A stretch of DNA of 64,000 nt from an uncultured Lachnospiraceae bacterium. GTDB taxonomy: Bacteria > Bacillota > Clostridia > Lachnospirales > Lachnospiraceae. Under the pieces are notes generated by a model. It searched no databases. It was given only the letters and a program-made list of their open reading frames with translations, and was not told where the DNA came from. Made by a program: the position numbers and the translations under genes. The first letter of the stretch is position 1. Every line of letters begins with the position of its first letter. Location: positions 30,110 to 94,109 of the forward strand of contig CAJTNT010000010.1 of assembly GCA_910577785.1 (NCBI GenBank). Direction: 5' to 3'. Shown here in pieces: positions 51,932 through 60,811 of this stretch.

Positions 51932-53380
51932 ATGCCAATACCCTATATTCTCAGCTTCCCAGAAATCATAATCGAAAGCATCCTGTTTACTTCCTTCCTC
52001 TCTCGCAGGATGGAATGCAAAAAACCTTTCGCCTTCCATCTTCCAGATAGAAAGCCTTCCCTAAAACGGCATGGCCGTTTTGTCCCAAATAGCGAAAGCG
52101 CCCTGTGGGATGCACGTGCATGGAAGGCTGCCTTCTGCTGCCTTATCATCCTTGCCAGCAGCATGGTGCATATTTTTTTGAGGGGAAACCTCAGCACCGG
52201 CACACTGCAGGTACTTTCGTTCCTGGTGCGCATGCTGCTGGTATCCTTCTTTTTCCGAAGCACTTTTTCTGACAAGGCCTTCCATATCTGCCTGCTCTGC
52301 TTTATGGGGCTGTTTGCAGACCAGGCCTCCTGCCTGGCGGAGCATCTTTATTCCGCCCAGGGCAGACACCCCTTGGAAGACTGGCTGTACCAGGCATGTT
52401 CCTTTACGGATTATGCCCTGTTTTGCAATATCACAAACAGCATCCGCAGCACGCTGTTCTATCTGGGCTTTGAATATATCGTCATGTACCTGTTCCTGTT
52501 TTCGCTCAAGGACATTTCCAGGCTTTCGGAGAAAGCGTACGGGCTCCTGGTTGCTGTCACGGCGGCTGCGCTGCTGGTGTCCACATATTTCCTTGGCAGA
52601 ATTTTAATGCTGGACGCAGGCATGCTGCCTTTCCGCTACCAGGCGCAGTTTTATCTGATCAGTTTACTGATCCTGACGCTGTTTTTATCTACCCTCCTGC
52701 TGCACCAGATTACAGGAAGGGCCTTCTCTGAAAATATGGAATTGGCGGAACAGCTTCATATCCGGGAAAAGAACGAAGCGCGCAACCAGGCGCTTTTGCA
52801 GTCTGCAGAGAGCCTGCAGAAGTGGAAGCATGATTACAAGAACCATTTAGCCGTGATGCAGGGGCTTATGGAAGAAGGGGCTTACGGGCAGCTGGAGGAA
52901 TATATCCAAAACCAGCTGGAGAGCCTGCCGCAGGCCTTCCCTACGGTGGATACGGGACACCGGGTCATTGATGCCGTACTGACGAATAAAATCGCGCTTG
53001 CCCAAAGGGCAGGCATTTCCTTCCAGCATTCCGTCATCCTGCCAGAAGAGCTGCCCCTCAACGGGCCGGAGCTGACGGGGATCCTAGGGAACCTTTTGGA
53101 TAATGCCCTCGAGGCCTGCCAGAAGGCAGCAGGGGCAGAGCCTTTTATTTCGTTTGTGATGAAGCCGAAGCGGGGGATGCTGCATATTGGGGTAAAGAAC
53201 CGTTCGCCTGGGGAATACCGTTACAGTGAGGACGGGAAGCTTAAGACGACCAAGGAAGGCCCGGAAATCCATGGGAAAGGGCTTGCCAATGTGGCGGGGA
53301 TTGTAGAGGCGCATGCGGGGTTTTGCCAGATCCATGCAGAGAAGGCGTATTTCGAAGTTGGGGTTTACATCCCGCTATAA
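51932..53380 (+). CDS. AgrC-like sensor histidine kinase (GHKL, HPK10-type)
   Basis: This 482-residue kinase has an N-terminal region with about six membrane helices (residues about 65-265) and a cytoplasmic kinase part. The phospho-acceptor box is KWKHDYKNHLAVMQGLM; the ATPase motifs are LGNLLDNALEACQK and HGKGLANVAGIVEAHAG. This design is typical of peptide-pheromone receptors (AgrC/ComD class), but no AgrB/AgrD or secreted peptide gene was found here. AAAGGA lies before ATG 51932. The LytTR regulator gene follows after 100 bases. Confidence 0.92.
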   Translation: MPIPYILSFPEIIIESILFTSFLSRRMECKKPFAFHLPDRKPSLKRHGRFVPNSESALWDARAWKAAFCCLIILASSMVHIFLRGNLSTGTLQVLSFLVRMLLVSFFFRSTFSDKAFHICLLCFMGLFADQASCLAEHLYSAQGRHPLEDWLYQACSFTDYALFCNITNSIRSTLFYLGFEYIVMYLFLFSLKDISRLSEKAYGLLVAVTAAALLVSTYFLGRILMLDAGMLPFRYQAQFYLISLLILTLFLSTLLLHQITGRAFSENMELAEQLHIREKNEARNQALLQSAESLQKWKHDYKNHLAVMQGLMEEGAYGQLEEYIQNQLESLPQAFPTVDTGHRVIDAVLTNKIALAQRAGISFQHSVILPEELPLNGPELTGILGNLLDNALEACQKAAGAEPFISFVMKPKRGMLHIGVKNRSPGEYRYSEDGKLKTTKEGPEIHGKGLANVAGIVEAHAGFCQIHAEKAYFEVGVYIPL

Positions 53381-53480
53381 CAATAGCCTTTGCTTATGGC
53401 GGCACCCCCGGCTCTAATATAGGCGGATTTCCGCGAAGCGGTGGATTCCTGGATATTTTCCCAGAAAAGAGGATTCTATT

Positions 53481-54200
53481 ATGACATTGCATATCACGAT
53501 CTTAGAAGATGAGCCCTCCTATGCCCGTCAGCTTGCCGCACTGCTGCAGGAATGGGCGGCCAAACATGGGGTTACGCCCTGCCTGCGGCATTACCTGAGC
53601 GGAGAAAGCTTCTTACAGGCCGGCTATGCGGAGGACGAGCTTTTCTTCCTCGACATTGACCTTATCACCTCAAACGGCATTGAAATCGCCAAAAAACTGC
53701 GCAAAGACGGCTTCCGCGGGCATATTATTTTCCTGACGGCATTCTCGGAATACGTCTTTGACGGCTACCATGTCCAGGCACTGGATTACCTCCTAAAGCC
53801 CCTTGACCAGGAACGGCTGGCGCGCTGCATGCAGCCAGTGCTGAAAGACCTGGAGGGCTCTTCTTACCTCCTGCAGTCCAAATCAGGACTTTTTAAGATA
53901 CCATACAGCAAGATTCTGGCCTTTACCTCTTACCGCCACTATGTGGACATTATCACGCAGATCCCGCTTGCGCCTGGCAGCAGCGGCTATAAGACCTACC
54001 AGCAGAAAATAACGTTGAAAGCCCTGGAGCAGCGGCTGCCCCAGGAATTTGTGCGCTGCCACCGCACGGTCATTGTAAACATCAATAAAGCTATGCGGCT
54101 GACACGCACAGAAGTGACCCTCTCCGACGGCTCTTCCTACCCGGTGTCCGAGAGTTACTTAAATTCCGTGCGGGATGCCTTTGGCGACTTGCTGGATTAG
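53481..54200 (+). CDS. LytTR-family response regulator
   Basis: This 239-residue regulator has a receiver domain with Asp58 (LFFLDIDLITSNG), conserved FLTAFSEYVFDGY and LLKPLD, and a C-terminal LytTR DNA-binding domain (about 135-237, ILAFTSYRHYVDI, FVRCHRTVIVNINKAMRLTR). It is the natural partner of the upstream AgrC-like kinase and probably controls the divergent ABC operon. AGAGGA precedes ATG 53481. It is convergent with the methionine gamma-lyase-like gene. Confidence 0.94.
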   Translation: MTLHITILEDEPSYARQLAALLQEWAAKHGVTPCLRHYLSGESFLQAGYAEDELFFLDIDLITSNGIEIAKKLRKDGFRGHIIFLTAFSEYVFDGYHVQALDYLLKPLDQERLARCMQPVLKDLEGSSYLLQSKSGLFKIPYSKILAFTSYRHYVDIITQIPLAPGSSGYKTYQQKITLKALEQRLPQEFVRCHRTVIVNINKAMRLTRTEVTLSDGSSYPVSESYLNSVRDAFGDLLD

Positions 54201-54227
54201 ATTGGGGAGCCATAACGCCAAAGCTGT

Positions 54228-55532
54228 TTACAGGGGCTGCCCTGCCGCGGCGCCTTCTGGCCATGTTACCAGCCCTGCTTCTTCCAGCTTCTGCAGGGAC
54301 ATCAAGATGCCCAGCTTGGCATGGTACCAGGTCAGCCCGCCCTGGAAATACACAGCATAAGGCTCGCGCAGGGGGCCGTCCGCGCTCAGCTCAATCGAAG
54401 AGCCCTGGACAAAAGCGCCTGCCGCCATAATGACATCGTCGTCATATCCCGGCATCGCCCACGGCTCCGGGGTCACATGGCTGTCCACCGGGGCAGCTGC
54501 CTGGATGCCTTTGCAGAAAGCAATTAAGGCCTCCGGGGATCCAAGCTCCACCGCCTGGATAATGTCGTGGCGGCTTTCCGTGGCGTTCGGCACCACAGGA
54601 AAGCCCAGGGATTCATAGATATTGGCGGCAAAAATGGCTCCTTTCAGCGCGCCCGCTACGACCGTCGGCGCCAGGAACAGCCCCTGGAAGAAGGACTGGG
54701 TGACGCCCAGGGATGCGCCCACCTCCTTGCCAAGCCCAGGGGAGGTCAGGCGGTAGGCCGCGTTCTCCACACATTCCCTGCTGCCGACGATATAGCCGCC
54801 CACCGGCGCCAGGCCGCCGCCAGGGTTCTTAATCAGGGAGCCGACGATCATATCCGCGCCCACCTCCAGCGGCTCCTTGCGCTCCACAAATTCCCCATAA
54901 CAGTTATCCACCATGCAGATCACCTGCGGATTGACCGACTTGACAAACGCCACCAGCTCGCCAATCCGCTCCACGGAAAGGGTCGGCCTGGTCTGGTAGC
55001 CCTTGGAGCGCTGGATGGCCACCAGCTTCGTCCTGGGGTTCATCGCCTTACGGATGCCCTCAAAATCAAAGCCCCCATCCTCCAAAAGATCCACCTGGCG
55101 GTAAGTAATGCCATACTCTGCCAGCGACCCCCTGGAGGCGCGGATGCCTATCACTTCTTCCAGCGTATCATAGGGCTTCCCCACAGGGGAGAGCAGCTCG
55201 TCCCCCGGGCGCAGGTTGGACATCAGCGCCAAGGCCAGCGCATGGGTGCCGCAGGTAACCTGCGGGCGCACCAGTGCGGCCTCGCCGCAAAAACAGTGGG
55301 CATAGACCTCCTCCAAGGTGTCCCTGCCCAGATCGTTATACCCATACCCACTGCTACCCATAAAGCATTCCGCGCTGACCTTATGCGCCTGCATGGCCTT
55401 TATAACCTTCAGCTGGTTGTATTCTGCATTCCTGTCAATTTCCGCAAAACGTCCTGCCAGCGAGGCCTCGATTTCCTGCCCATATTGATAGACCCTTTTC
55501 GAAATGCCAAGCTGCCTGTATATTTCTTCCAT
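54228..55532 (-). CDS. Methionine gamma-lyase family PLP protein
   Basis: This 434-residue PLP enzyme belongs to the group once called aluminium-resistance proteins: SGYGYNDLGRDTLEEVYAHC, TCGTHALALALMSNLRPGDE, the VDNCYGEFVERKEP strand, and the PLP lysine in GSLIKNPGGGLAPVGGYI. It likely cleaves sulfur amino acids, but direct evidence for the family is limited. ATG 55532 is preferred to ATG 55541 because AGGTGG then has a normal spacing. It follows miaA and mutL in the common Lachnospiraceae order. Confidence 0.9.
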   Translation of the reverse strand: MEEIYRQLGISKRVYQYGQEIEASLAGRFAEIDRNAEYNQLKVIKAMQAHKVSAECFMGSSGYGYNDLGRDTLEEVYAHCFCGEAALVRPQVTCGTHALALALMSNLRPGDELLSPVGKPYDTLEEVIGIRASRGSLAEYGITYRQVDLLEDGGFDFEGIRKAMNPRTKLVAIQRSKGYQTRPTLSVERIGELVAFVKSVNPQVICMVDNCYGEFVERKEPLEVGADMIVGSLIKNPGGGLAPVGGYIVGSRECVENAAYRLTSPGLGKEVGASLGVTQSFFQGLFLAPTVVAGALKGAIFAANIYESLGFPVVPNATESRHDIIQAVELGSPEALIAFCKGIQAAAPVDSHVTPEPWAMPGYDDDVIMAAGAFVQGSSIELSADGPLREPYAVYFQGGLTWYHAKLGILMSLQKLEEAGLVTWPEGAAAGQPL

Positions 55533-55632
55533 CTTTATCATCCACCTTTCTGTAAGATCCCTAAAGTATTCCTTCTTTTAAGCACAAGAATATATTTCAT
55601 TCCCAAGCCGTAAATGTTACCATTTAGACAGC

Positions 55633-56586
55633 TTAGACAGCGCCTGCCACCTGCCTTTTGCGCAGTTCTTCCTGGAAATAGGCAAGGATTTTTGCATCGT
55701 CATACTGGAAATCTGGCTTGTTGGCCCAGATAACGTCCCGTTCCCGCCGGAACCAGGTAAGCTGCCGCTTGGCAAAATGGCGGGTATCGCGCTTGATCCG
55801 GTAGACGGCCTCTTCCAGGGTGCATTCGCCTTCCAGGTAAGCAAAGATTTCTTTATAGCCCAGCCCCTGCATAGACACCATCTGGCTATGGCAGCCCATC
55901 TGCCGCAGGCTGCGCACCTCTTCCACCAGGCCTTCCTCCAGCATCCTGTCCACCCGCAGATTAATCCGCCCATATAAACGCGCCCGGTCATCATTGAGGA
56001 CAAAATAGGCGAACTGATAAGGCGACTCGCGCTGGCGTTCGGCGGCATTGTGCTCCGAGATCCGCCTGCCGGACAGATGGTAGAATTCCAGGGCGCGGAT
56101 GATGCGCTTGATATTATTTTGATGGATATCGGCAGCAGCCTGGGGATCTACGGCAGCCAGACGCTCATGCAGCGCATATGCGCCCTTCTCCTGGGCAAAC
56201 CGTTCCAACTCCCCGCGGTAAGTAACATCCTCTGGCTCTTCTGTAAAATCAATGCCATACAGCACGGCCTGAATATAAAATCCCGTCCCGCCCACAAGGA
56301 TGGGGATCCTTCCCTGGGCATAGATTTCCTCCATACAGGCCCTGGCATATTCTTGGAAGCGGACGACATGGAATTCCTCCCAAGGCTCTAAGATATCCAC
56401 CAGATAGTGGGGGATCCCCCCCATTTCCTCTGGCTTGATTTTAGCGGAGCCGATGTCCATATGGCGGTACACCTGCATGGAGTCGGCAGAAATAATGGAG
56501 CCCTGCACCATTTTCGCTAGGGAAATGGAAAGTTCCGTCTTTCCTACGGCGGTGGGCCCCGTTAAGATAATTAATGGCTTTTTCAT
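55633..56586 (-). CDS. miaA: tRNA dimethylallyltransferase
   Basis: This 317-residue enzyme has the P-loop LTGPTAVGKTELSI, the substrate-site motif ISADSMQVYRHMDIGSAK, VGGTGFYIQAV and TRHFAKRQLTWFRRE. It adds the isopentenyl group to A37 of tRNAs that read codons starting with U. The start ATG 56586 lacks a strong ribosome site. It lies downstream of mutL, separated by 224 bases that contain a degenerate triplication of the mutL end. Confidence 0.95.
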   Translation of the reverse strand: MKKPLIILTGPTAVGKTELSISLAKMVQGSIISADSMQVYRHMDIGSAKIKPEEMGGIPHYLVDILEPWEEFHVVRFQEYARACMEEIYAQGRIPILVGGTGFYIQAVLYGIDFTEEPEDVTYRGELERFAQEKGAYALHERLAAVDPQAAADIHQNNIKRIIRALEFYHLSGRRISEHNAAERQRESPYQFAYFVLNDDRARLYGRINLRVDRMLEEGLVEEVRSLRQMGCHSQMVSMQGLGYKEIFAYLEGECTLEEAVYRIKRDTRHFAKRQLTWFRRERDVIWANKPDFQYDDAKILAYFQEELRKRQVAGAV

Positions 56587-56729
56587 GAGATTAAACCGCG
56601 CTTTCCATTATGATTGGCGTGAAATCTATTCCATGCCAGTATATCAATTTGCTATAGTATCTAAATGAGTGGCAGTAACCTTATCAGTGTCCGCTTTATT
56701 GAACACAAACTTTTCTTCCTGATTCCATC

Positions 56730-56842
56730 GCAATGCCGCAGCACACGCTTATATTTCTTCTCAAAAAGCAATGCTGCAGCGCCCTCTTATATTTTTTCCC
56801 TAAAGCAGCGCTACAGCACACGCTTAAATTTTTTCTCCAGCT
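56730..56842. repeat. Three degenerate 37-38 bp tandem copies at the 3' end of mutL
   Basis: Units at 56730-56767, 56768-56804 and 56805-56842 share GC(A)(A/G)TGC(C/T)GCAG-like starts, CTTATATT-like centres and T-rich ends. The third unit encodes the last codons and stop of mutL (KKFKRVL). In the same orientation the first unit would encode EKKYKRVL, so the mutL tail seems to have been triplicated and then decayed. Confidence 0.65.
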
Positions 56843-59024
56843 CATGCTTAGACATGGAGATAATGGTTGGGCGGCCATGGGGGCAGTGATATGGATTCTC
56901 CAGGGTCAGCAGCTCTCCAATCAGCGCTTCCGTCTCCTGGCGCGAGAGACGATGGTTGCCCTTTACCGCAGCTTTGCAGGACATGGATGCAATTTTCTCC
57001 GTAATCATCTGCGGCGTCTCATTCCCATGGAAACCAGAGAGGCTGTCTAAAATCTCAATCACCAGTTCCTCCCCGTTGAGGCCAAAGAGGTTGCCCGGCA
57101 CCGCCGTGACAGAGTATTCCTTGCCGCCAAAATGCTCAATCTCAAAGCCCAGCTTCTGGAAATATTCCATGTATTTTTTCAATAGGGATTCTTCCTGCAT
57201 ATTCAAAGTCAGCAACAGAGGCGGAAATATTACCTGTGAGGTATATTCCTTTGTCTGTAAGGAAGCGATGGTGCGCTCATACAACACTTTCTCATGGGCG
57301 GCATGCTGGTCAATGATGTAAAGCTGGCTGTCAAATTCCACCAGCCAGTAGGTATCGAACAGCTGCCCGATAATCTTATGATCCTTTCTGGAAGACAGTT
57401 CCAAAAGCTTGCGCGTGGTCTCTGATTCTTGCCCCTGCCCTGAAAAATCCAATGATTCTTGCTGGAACCGGCTGCTGTCTTCCCTGGCCAAGCCCTGTAC
57501 GGATTCTGGCAGCCCTTGGCCTAGCTCCGTTTTCACCTGGCCTGCTGACTGCATTCCTTCCCGTTCTGTTTTCCCTTGGCCTGCTTCTGCATTCTCTTGG
57601 CCTGCTCCTGCCTTCCCTTGGCCTGCTCCTGCCATCTGATGAAACAGCTTATCACCGTTTCTAAGTTGCCCCAACTCAACGGCTGACAAATTTGAAGCTT
57701 TATCGTTGCTTCCCAGTTGCCCCGGCTCTCTGACCAAAAAATCAGATGCTTTATCACTCTGTCCAAATGGCATCGGCATACCATCTGACAAACTAGATAC
57801 CTTATTTCCACTTCTGCCGTCTGCAAACGCAGAATCTTCCCTCACCCGATCTGCCATCCTCCCATATTTTGGCTCGTAAGGGCTATCCTTTTGAATTGCC
57901 TGCTTCACGGCTTCCAGCCGCTTCACTTCAAACGGTTCCGGCGCTTTTTTGGCCGCTTCCAGCCTCCGCTTTTTCTCCTGTTCCTTCCTGGCCTTCTCTT
58001 CACGTTCTTTTTCCAGGCTCACCTGGTATACCAGCTCGCTCTGATTAATATGGTCACGGATCAATGTGGACAGGAACTGATACAGCGCTTCCCCATTGGA
58101 AAAGCGCAATTCCATTTTTGTCGGATGGACATTCACGTCGAGCAGGCTGCCGTTAATGGAAATCTGCAGCACGGTAAACGGGTATTTATGCTGCATCACA
58201 AAGGATTTGTAGGCTTCTTCAATACTTTTGGCAATCAGGCTGCTCTTGACATAACGCCCGTTGACAAAATAGTTCTCAAAATTGCGGTTCCCCCTGGAAA
58301 TCAAGGGCTTGCCAATAAATCCGCTGACTGAAAAACGCTCATCTTCGCCCTTGATCTCAATGAGGTTCGAGGCAATGTCGCGCCCATAGATATGGTAAAT
58401 CACCTCTTTAAGGTTGGAATTGCCGGAAGTGTGTAACTTAGGCTGGTTATTTACAATCAGCTTAAAGGACACCTCCGGGTGGGACAGCGCCAGCCGCTCC
58501 ATCAAATCCCCGATATACCCCGCCTCCGTCGGCGCAGTCTTTAGGAATTTCCTCCGCGCGGGCGTATTGTAGAACAGGTTCCGCACCAAGAAGGTGGTAC
58601 CCTCCGGCGCACCTATTTCCTCTAAGGACTGCTCCCTGCCCCCTTCGATTACATAACGCACGCCGCTTAAGCTCTGCGCCGTCTTGGTAATCAATTCCAC
58701 CTGCGCCACCGCCGCAATGCTTGAGAGCGCCTCCCCGCGGAACCCCAGGGAAGACACGGTAACCAAGTCCTCCACGCTGCGGATTTTGCTGGTGGAGTGG
58801 CGCAGGAAAGCCAGGGGTACCTGCTCCTTTTCCATGCCGCACCCATTGTCCGTAATGCGGATAAAGGAAATGCCGCCCTCCTTCACCTCGACCGTAATCG
58901 CACTGGCCTGGGCGTCAATCGCATTCTCCACCAGCTCCTTCACCACAGAGGAAGGCCGTTCCACTACCTCCCCCGCTGCAATCTTATCTATTGTCTGCTG
59001 ATCCAAAATCTCTATATTTGGCAT
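56811..59024 (-). CDS. mutL: DNA mismatch repair protein MutL
   Basis: This 737-residue MutL has an N-terminal GHKL ATPase (residues 1-335: ELVENAIDAQASAITVEV, DNGCGM, RHSTSKI, GFRGEALSSIAAV), a long low-complexity linker (about 340-540) and a C-terminal dimerisation/endonuclease domain with DQHAAHEKVLYE and CPHGRPTII. The endonuclease motif means it should nick the error strand without MutH. ATG 59024 (MPNIEILDQQTIDKIAAGEV) fits family starts; ATG 59087 in frame is possible. mutS is not in the window. The linker has 7-residue repeats. Confidence 0.95.
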   Translation of the reverse strand: MPNIEILDQQTIDKIAAGEVVERPSSVVKELVENAIDAQASAITVEVKEGGISFIRITDNGCGMEKEQVPLAFLRHSTSKIRSVEDLVTVSSLGFRGEALSSIAAVAQVELITKTAQSLSGVRYVIEGGREQSLEEIGAPEGTTFLVRNLFYNTPARRKFLKTAPTEAGYIGDLMERLALSHPEVSFKLIVNNQPKLHTSGNSNLKEVIYHIYGRDIASNLIEIKGEDERFSVSGFIGKPLISRGNRNFENYFVNGRYVKSSLIAKSIEEAYKSFVMQHKYPFTVLQISINGSLLDVNVHPTKMELRFSNGEALYQFLSTLIRDHINQSELVYQVSLEKEREEKARKEQEKKRRLEAAKKAPEPFEVKRLEAVKQAIQKDSPYEPKYGRMADRVREDSAFADGRSGNKVSSLSDGMPMPFGQSDKASDFLVREPGQLGSNDKASNLSAVELGQLRNGDKLFHQMAGAGQGKAGAGQENAEAGQGKTEREGMQSAGQVKTELGQGLPESVQGLAREDSSRFQQESLDFSGQGQESETTRKLLELSSRKDHKIIGQLFDTYWLVEFDSQLYIIDQHAAHEKVLYERTIASLQTKEYTSQVIFPPLLLTLNMQEESLLKKYMEYFQKLGFEIEHFGGKEYSVTAVPGNLFGLNGEELVIEILDSLSGFHGNETPQMITEKIASMSCKAAVKGNHRLSRQETEALIGELLTLENPYHCPHGRPTIISMSKHELEKKFKRVL
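57576..57638. repeat. Three 21-bp tandem repeats in the mutL linker
   Basis: Units begin TTGGCCTGCT at 57576, 57597 and 57618. On the coding strand they give AGAGQGK, AGAGQEN and AEAGQGK heptads. More degenerate relatives (CTTGGCCTAGC, CCTGGCCTGC) lie just before, at about 57515-57545. Confidence 0.75.
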
Positions 59025-59109
59025 ACTCTTATCCTCGGTTTCCTCGTTGATATCCGTAATATCTCCATGGCTCTCTGGCTTCTTCATTTGGACAATGCTC
59101 CCACCGTCT

Positions 59110-59529
59110 TCATTTGGACAAGAGCTCCACGGTCCGCGCATCCATTTCCCCTTGGAAAAACTTATCCAGCACCTCTTGGAACACCGCGCACTCCGGCTCT
59201 GCCAGTGCAAACAGCGTCATGGATGATTTCAGCTTCAGGTTGTCCGGCCAGCCCATAATGGCGGCAGCGTCATCCGAAGCCAGATCCAAAAGCGCCTGGG
59301 ATATTTCCAGCAGGTGGGCTCTTAAGGTTTCCTGCTGCAGATATGCCTTCGCCTCATCCATATCCTGAATGGCGTAATACTGCGCCATCTCACTATAGCC
59401 AAGCCCGGCAGCCTGCGGAAAAATATACCACATCCAATGGCTCCGCTTCTGCCCTGCCCGTATCTCCTGCAGCGCCGTCTGGTAATCGCCCTGCTGCGCT
59501 GCCAGAAAACGCTCTAACCTGTCCTTCAT
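59110..59529 (-). CDS. DUF1810 family protein
   Basis: This 139-residue protein has the DUF1810 pattern: LERFLAAQQGDYQTALQEIR, KRSHWMWYIFPQAAGLG, YAIQDMDEAKAYL and FALAEPECAVFQEVLDKFF. The function is unknown. ATG 59529 overlaps the stop of the upstream HExxH gene (ATGA), with AAGGAGGG upstream, so the pair is coupled. mutL begins 85 bases downstream. Confidence 0.93.
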   Translation of the reverse strand: MKDRLERFLAAQQGDYQTALQEIRAGQKRSHWMWYIFPQAAGLGYSEMAQYYAIQDMDEAKAYLQQETLRAHLLEISQALLDLASDDAAAIMGWPDNLKLKSSMTLFALAEPECAVFQEVLDKFFQGEMDARTVELLSK

Positions 59530-60317
59530 GCCATATTCCCTCCTTCTGCCTCCTGTATATGCCTGCGGATCTCTGTCTCATGCTTCTGGCAGTACGCATA
59601 GCTGTTTTTCATAAATTCTTCGATCGGCTGCTCGCGGTACATTTGATCCAGTACCGTAAGCGCCAGCTCGCCCCCTGCCTCCAAATCGAAAAAATAGGGG
59701 TAAATGCAGCCGCCCTCTTCCCTGGGAAAATAAGGATTAATCGAACAAAGGCGCGGATCCCTCATAATCGATTCCACAACCATTTCACTGAGGATCCATT
59801 TCAGGGAGGGGCGTTCGTATTCCTCGTAGCTGTCTCCAAAAACCTGGTTCCATACATAGAACCAGACAAAATGGATAATTTCATGAATGCTGCTTCCGAT
59901 AGCTCCTTTCTCACTGTTCAGATAGAAGACATCAAAATATTTCTCCTGTAAATAACGCGGCGCAATAGGGCTCATGCTGAGGTTGCACCGCAAGTCGTGA
60001 AAGATGCCTGCACAGTCCACCTGGAAAGCCTCCGACAGGGCATCCGTCACCTGCGCCCTGCACTCCGCCCAATAGGCAGCATATAAGGCTGCCTTAGCAT
60101 CTATCGTGTCTGCTAATTTCAGATAGGCAGCCCGTAAGGTATGTTCGATATAGCTCTTTTTCTCAGGGAACGGCAAGCTTTTGGCATAGTCCCTGTCAAG
60201 CTCCGGATAGAAATGATACAAAGGCTCCGTCCAGAATGCCGTCTCGCCTTCTGACAGGGGAAGCATAATCTGCCGTATCATATAGTCTGCGCCGGGATTT
60301 GTAAATTGAATGTCCAT
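59526..60317 (-). CDS. Predicted HExxH metallopeptidase-like protein
   Basis: This 263-residue soluble protein has SSIHEIIHFVWFYVW, a zinc-peptidase HExxH motif at residues 145-149, and acidic residues 33-37 positions later (SEMVVES) that could supply the third ligand as in gluzincins. No signal peptide is visible. ATG 60317 is preceded by AGAAGGAGG at good spacing, so this start is chosen over the frame extension to 60437. No named family is recognised; a non-peptidase role is possible. Confidence 0.75.
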   Translation of the reverse strand: MDIQFTNPGADYMIRQIMLPLSEGETAFWTEPLYHFYPELDRDYAKSLPFPEKKSYIEHTLRAAYLKLADTIDAKAALYAAYWAECRAQVTDALSEAFQVDCAGIFHDLRCNLSMSPIAPRYLQEKYFDVFYLNSEKGAIGSSIHEIIHFVWFYVWNQVFGDSYEEYERPSLKWILSEMVVESIMRDPRLCSINPYFPREEGGCIYPYFFDLEAGGELALTVLDQMYREQPIEEFMKNSYAYCQKHETEIRRHIQEAEGGNMA

Positions 60318-60505
60318 TATTCCTCCTTCTGGTACAATTTTAACATGGAGCCTGGCTTCGCTGATGCCCGTGAAAGCGATATAATAATCATCCCCGAAAA
60401 GCTCTGAGATACGCTTCATCACGCCAGGATAAAACATGGCAATTGTTTCTTATCCTCAAACTTTTTTTGCAGTGCGCTGACAAACTCCTTATACGCCATT
60501 TCCAT
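60318..60505 (-). pseudogene. Possible frameshifted small gene upstream of the HExxH gene
   Basis: ATG 60505, with GGAGG upstream, starts a 28-codon frame (MEMAYKEFVSALQKKFEDKK...) that stops at 60419. A second frame then continues from about 60440 with protein-like text (VMKRISELFGDDYYIAFTGI, ARLHVKIVPEGG) directly into the HExxH gene. This looks like one short gene broken by a frameshift near 60430, or a sequencing error. No family was recognised. Confidence 0.4.
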
Positions 60506-60811
60506 ACCTCCATTTATTTTTGAAACTATGGATCACATGGCTGCCTCCTGCTGTATTATAACACTAATCCAGGGTTCGGAACAATAGAAAATTTCCTTGT
60601 ATGAGAAATATCCATGTGAAAAGTAACTTAAACTGTAAATGGCAAAGAAAGAAAAACAACAGAAGCATCTCTGCTCCTGCTGTTTTTCTTTCTTATTTTT
60701 AAAATCTGGCTGCTGCCTATGGAATAGTTTTTCTTTGCATGGGGGCTTTCCTGTGATAAAGCCTACCACTTTCTTTTCACCCACTAGCTGCCGTCCATGC
60801 ATAGGGTTTTC
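60506..60811. other. Intergenic region between the surface protein and the HExxH gene
   Basis: This 306-base gap contains the surface-protein terminator at 60645-60694 and the upstream region of the small broken gene. No further coding sequence is supported. Confidence 0.5.
60645..60694 (-). terminator. Long terminator hairpin after the surface protein gene
   Basis: AAGAAAGAAAAACAACAG (60645-60662) pairs with CTGCTGTTTTTCTTTCTT (60677-60694) with one mismatch and a 14-base loop. The minus strand ends in a T-rich tract. Confidence 0.7.

Noticed and set aside
54567..55613. 348-codon plus-strand frame opposite the methionine gamma-lyase-like gene
   Set aside because: It is an antisense shadow of a well-conserved PLP enzyme; the His/Arg/Gln-rich composition is typical of such shadows.
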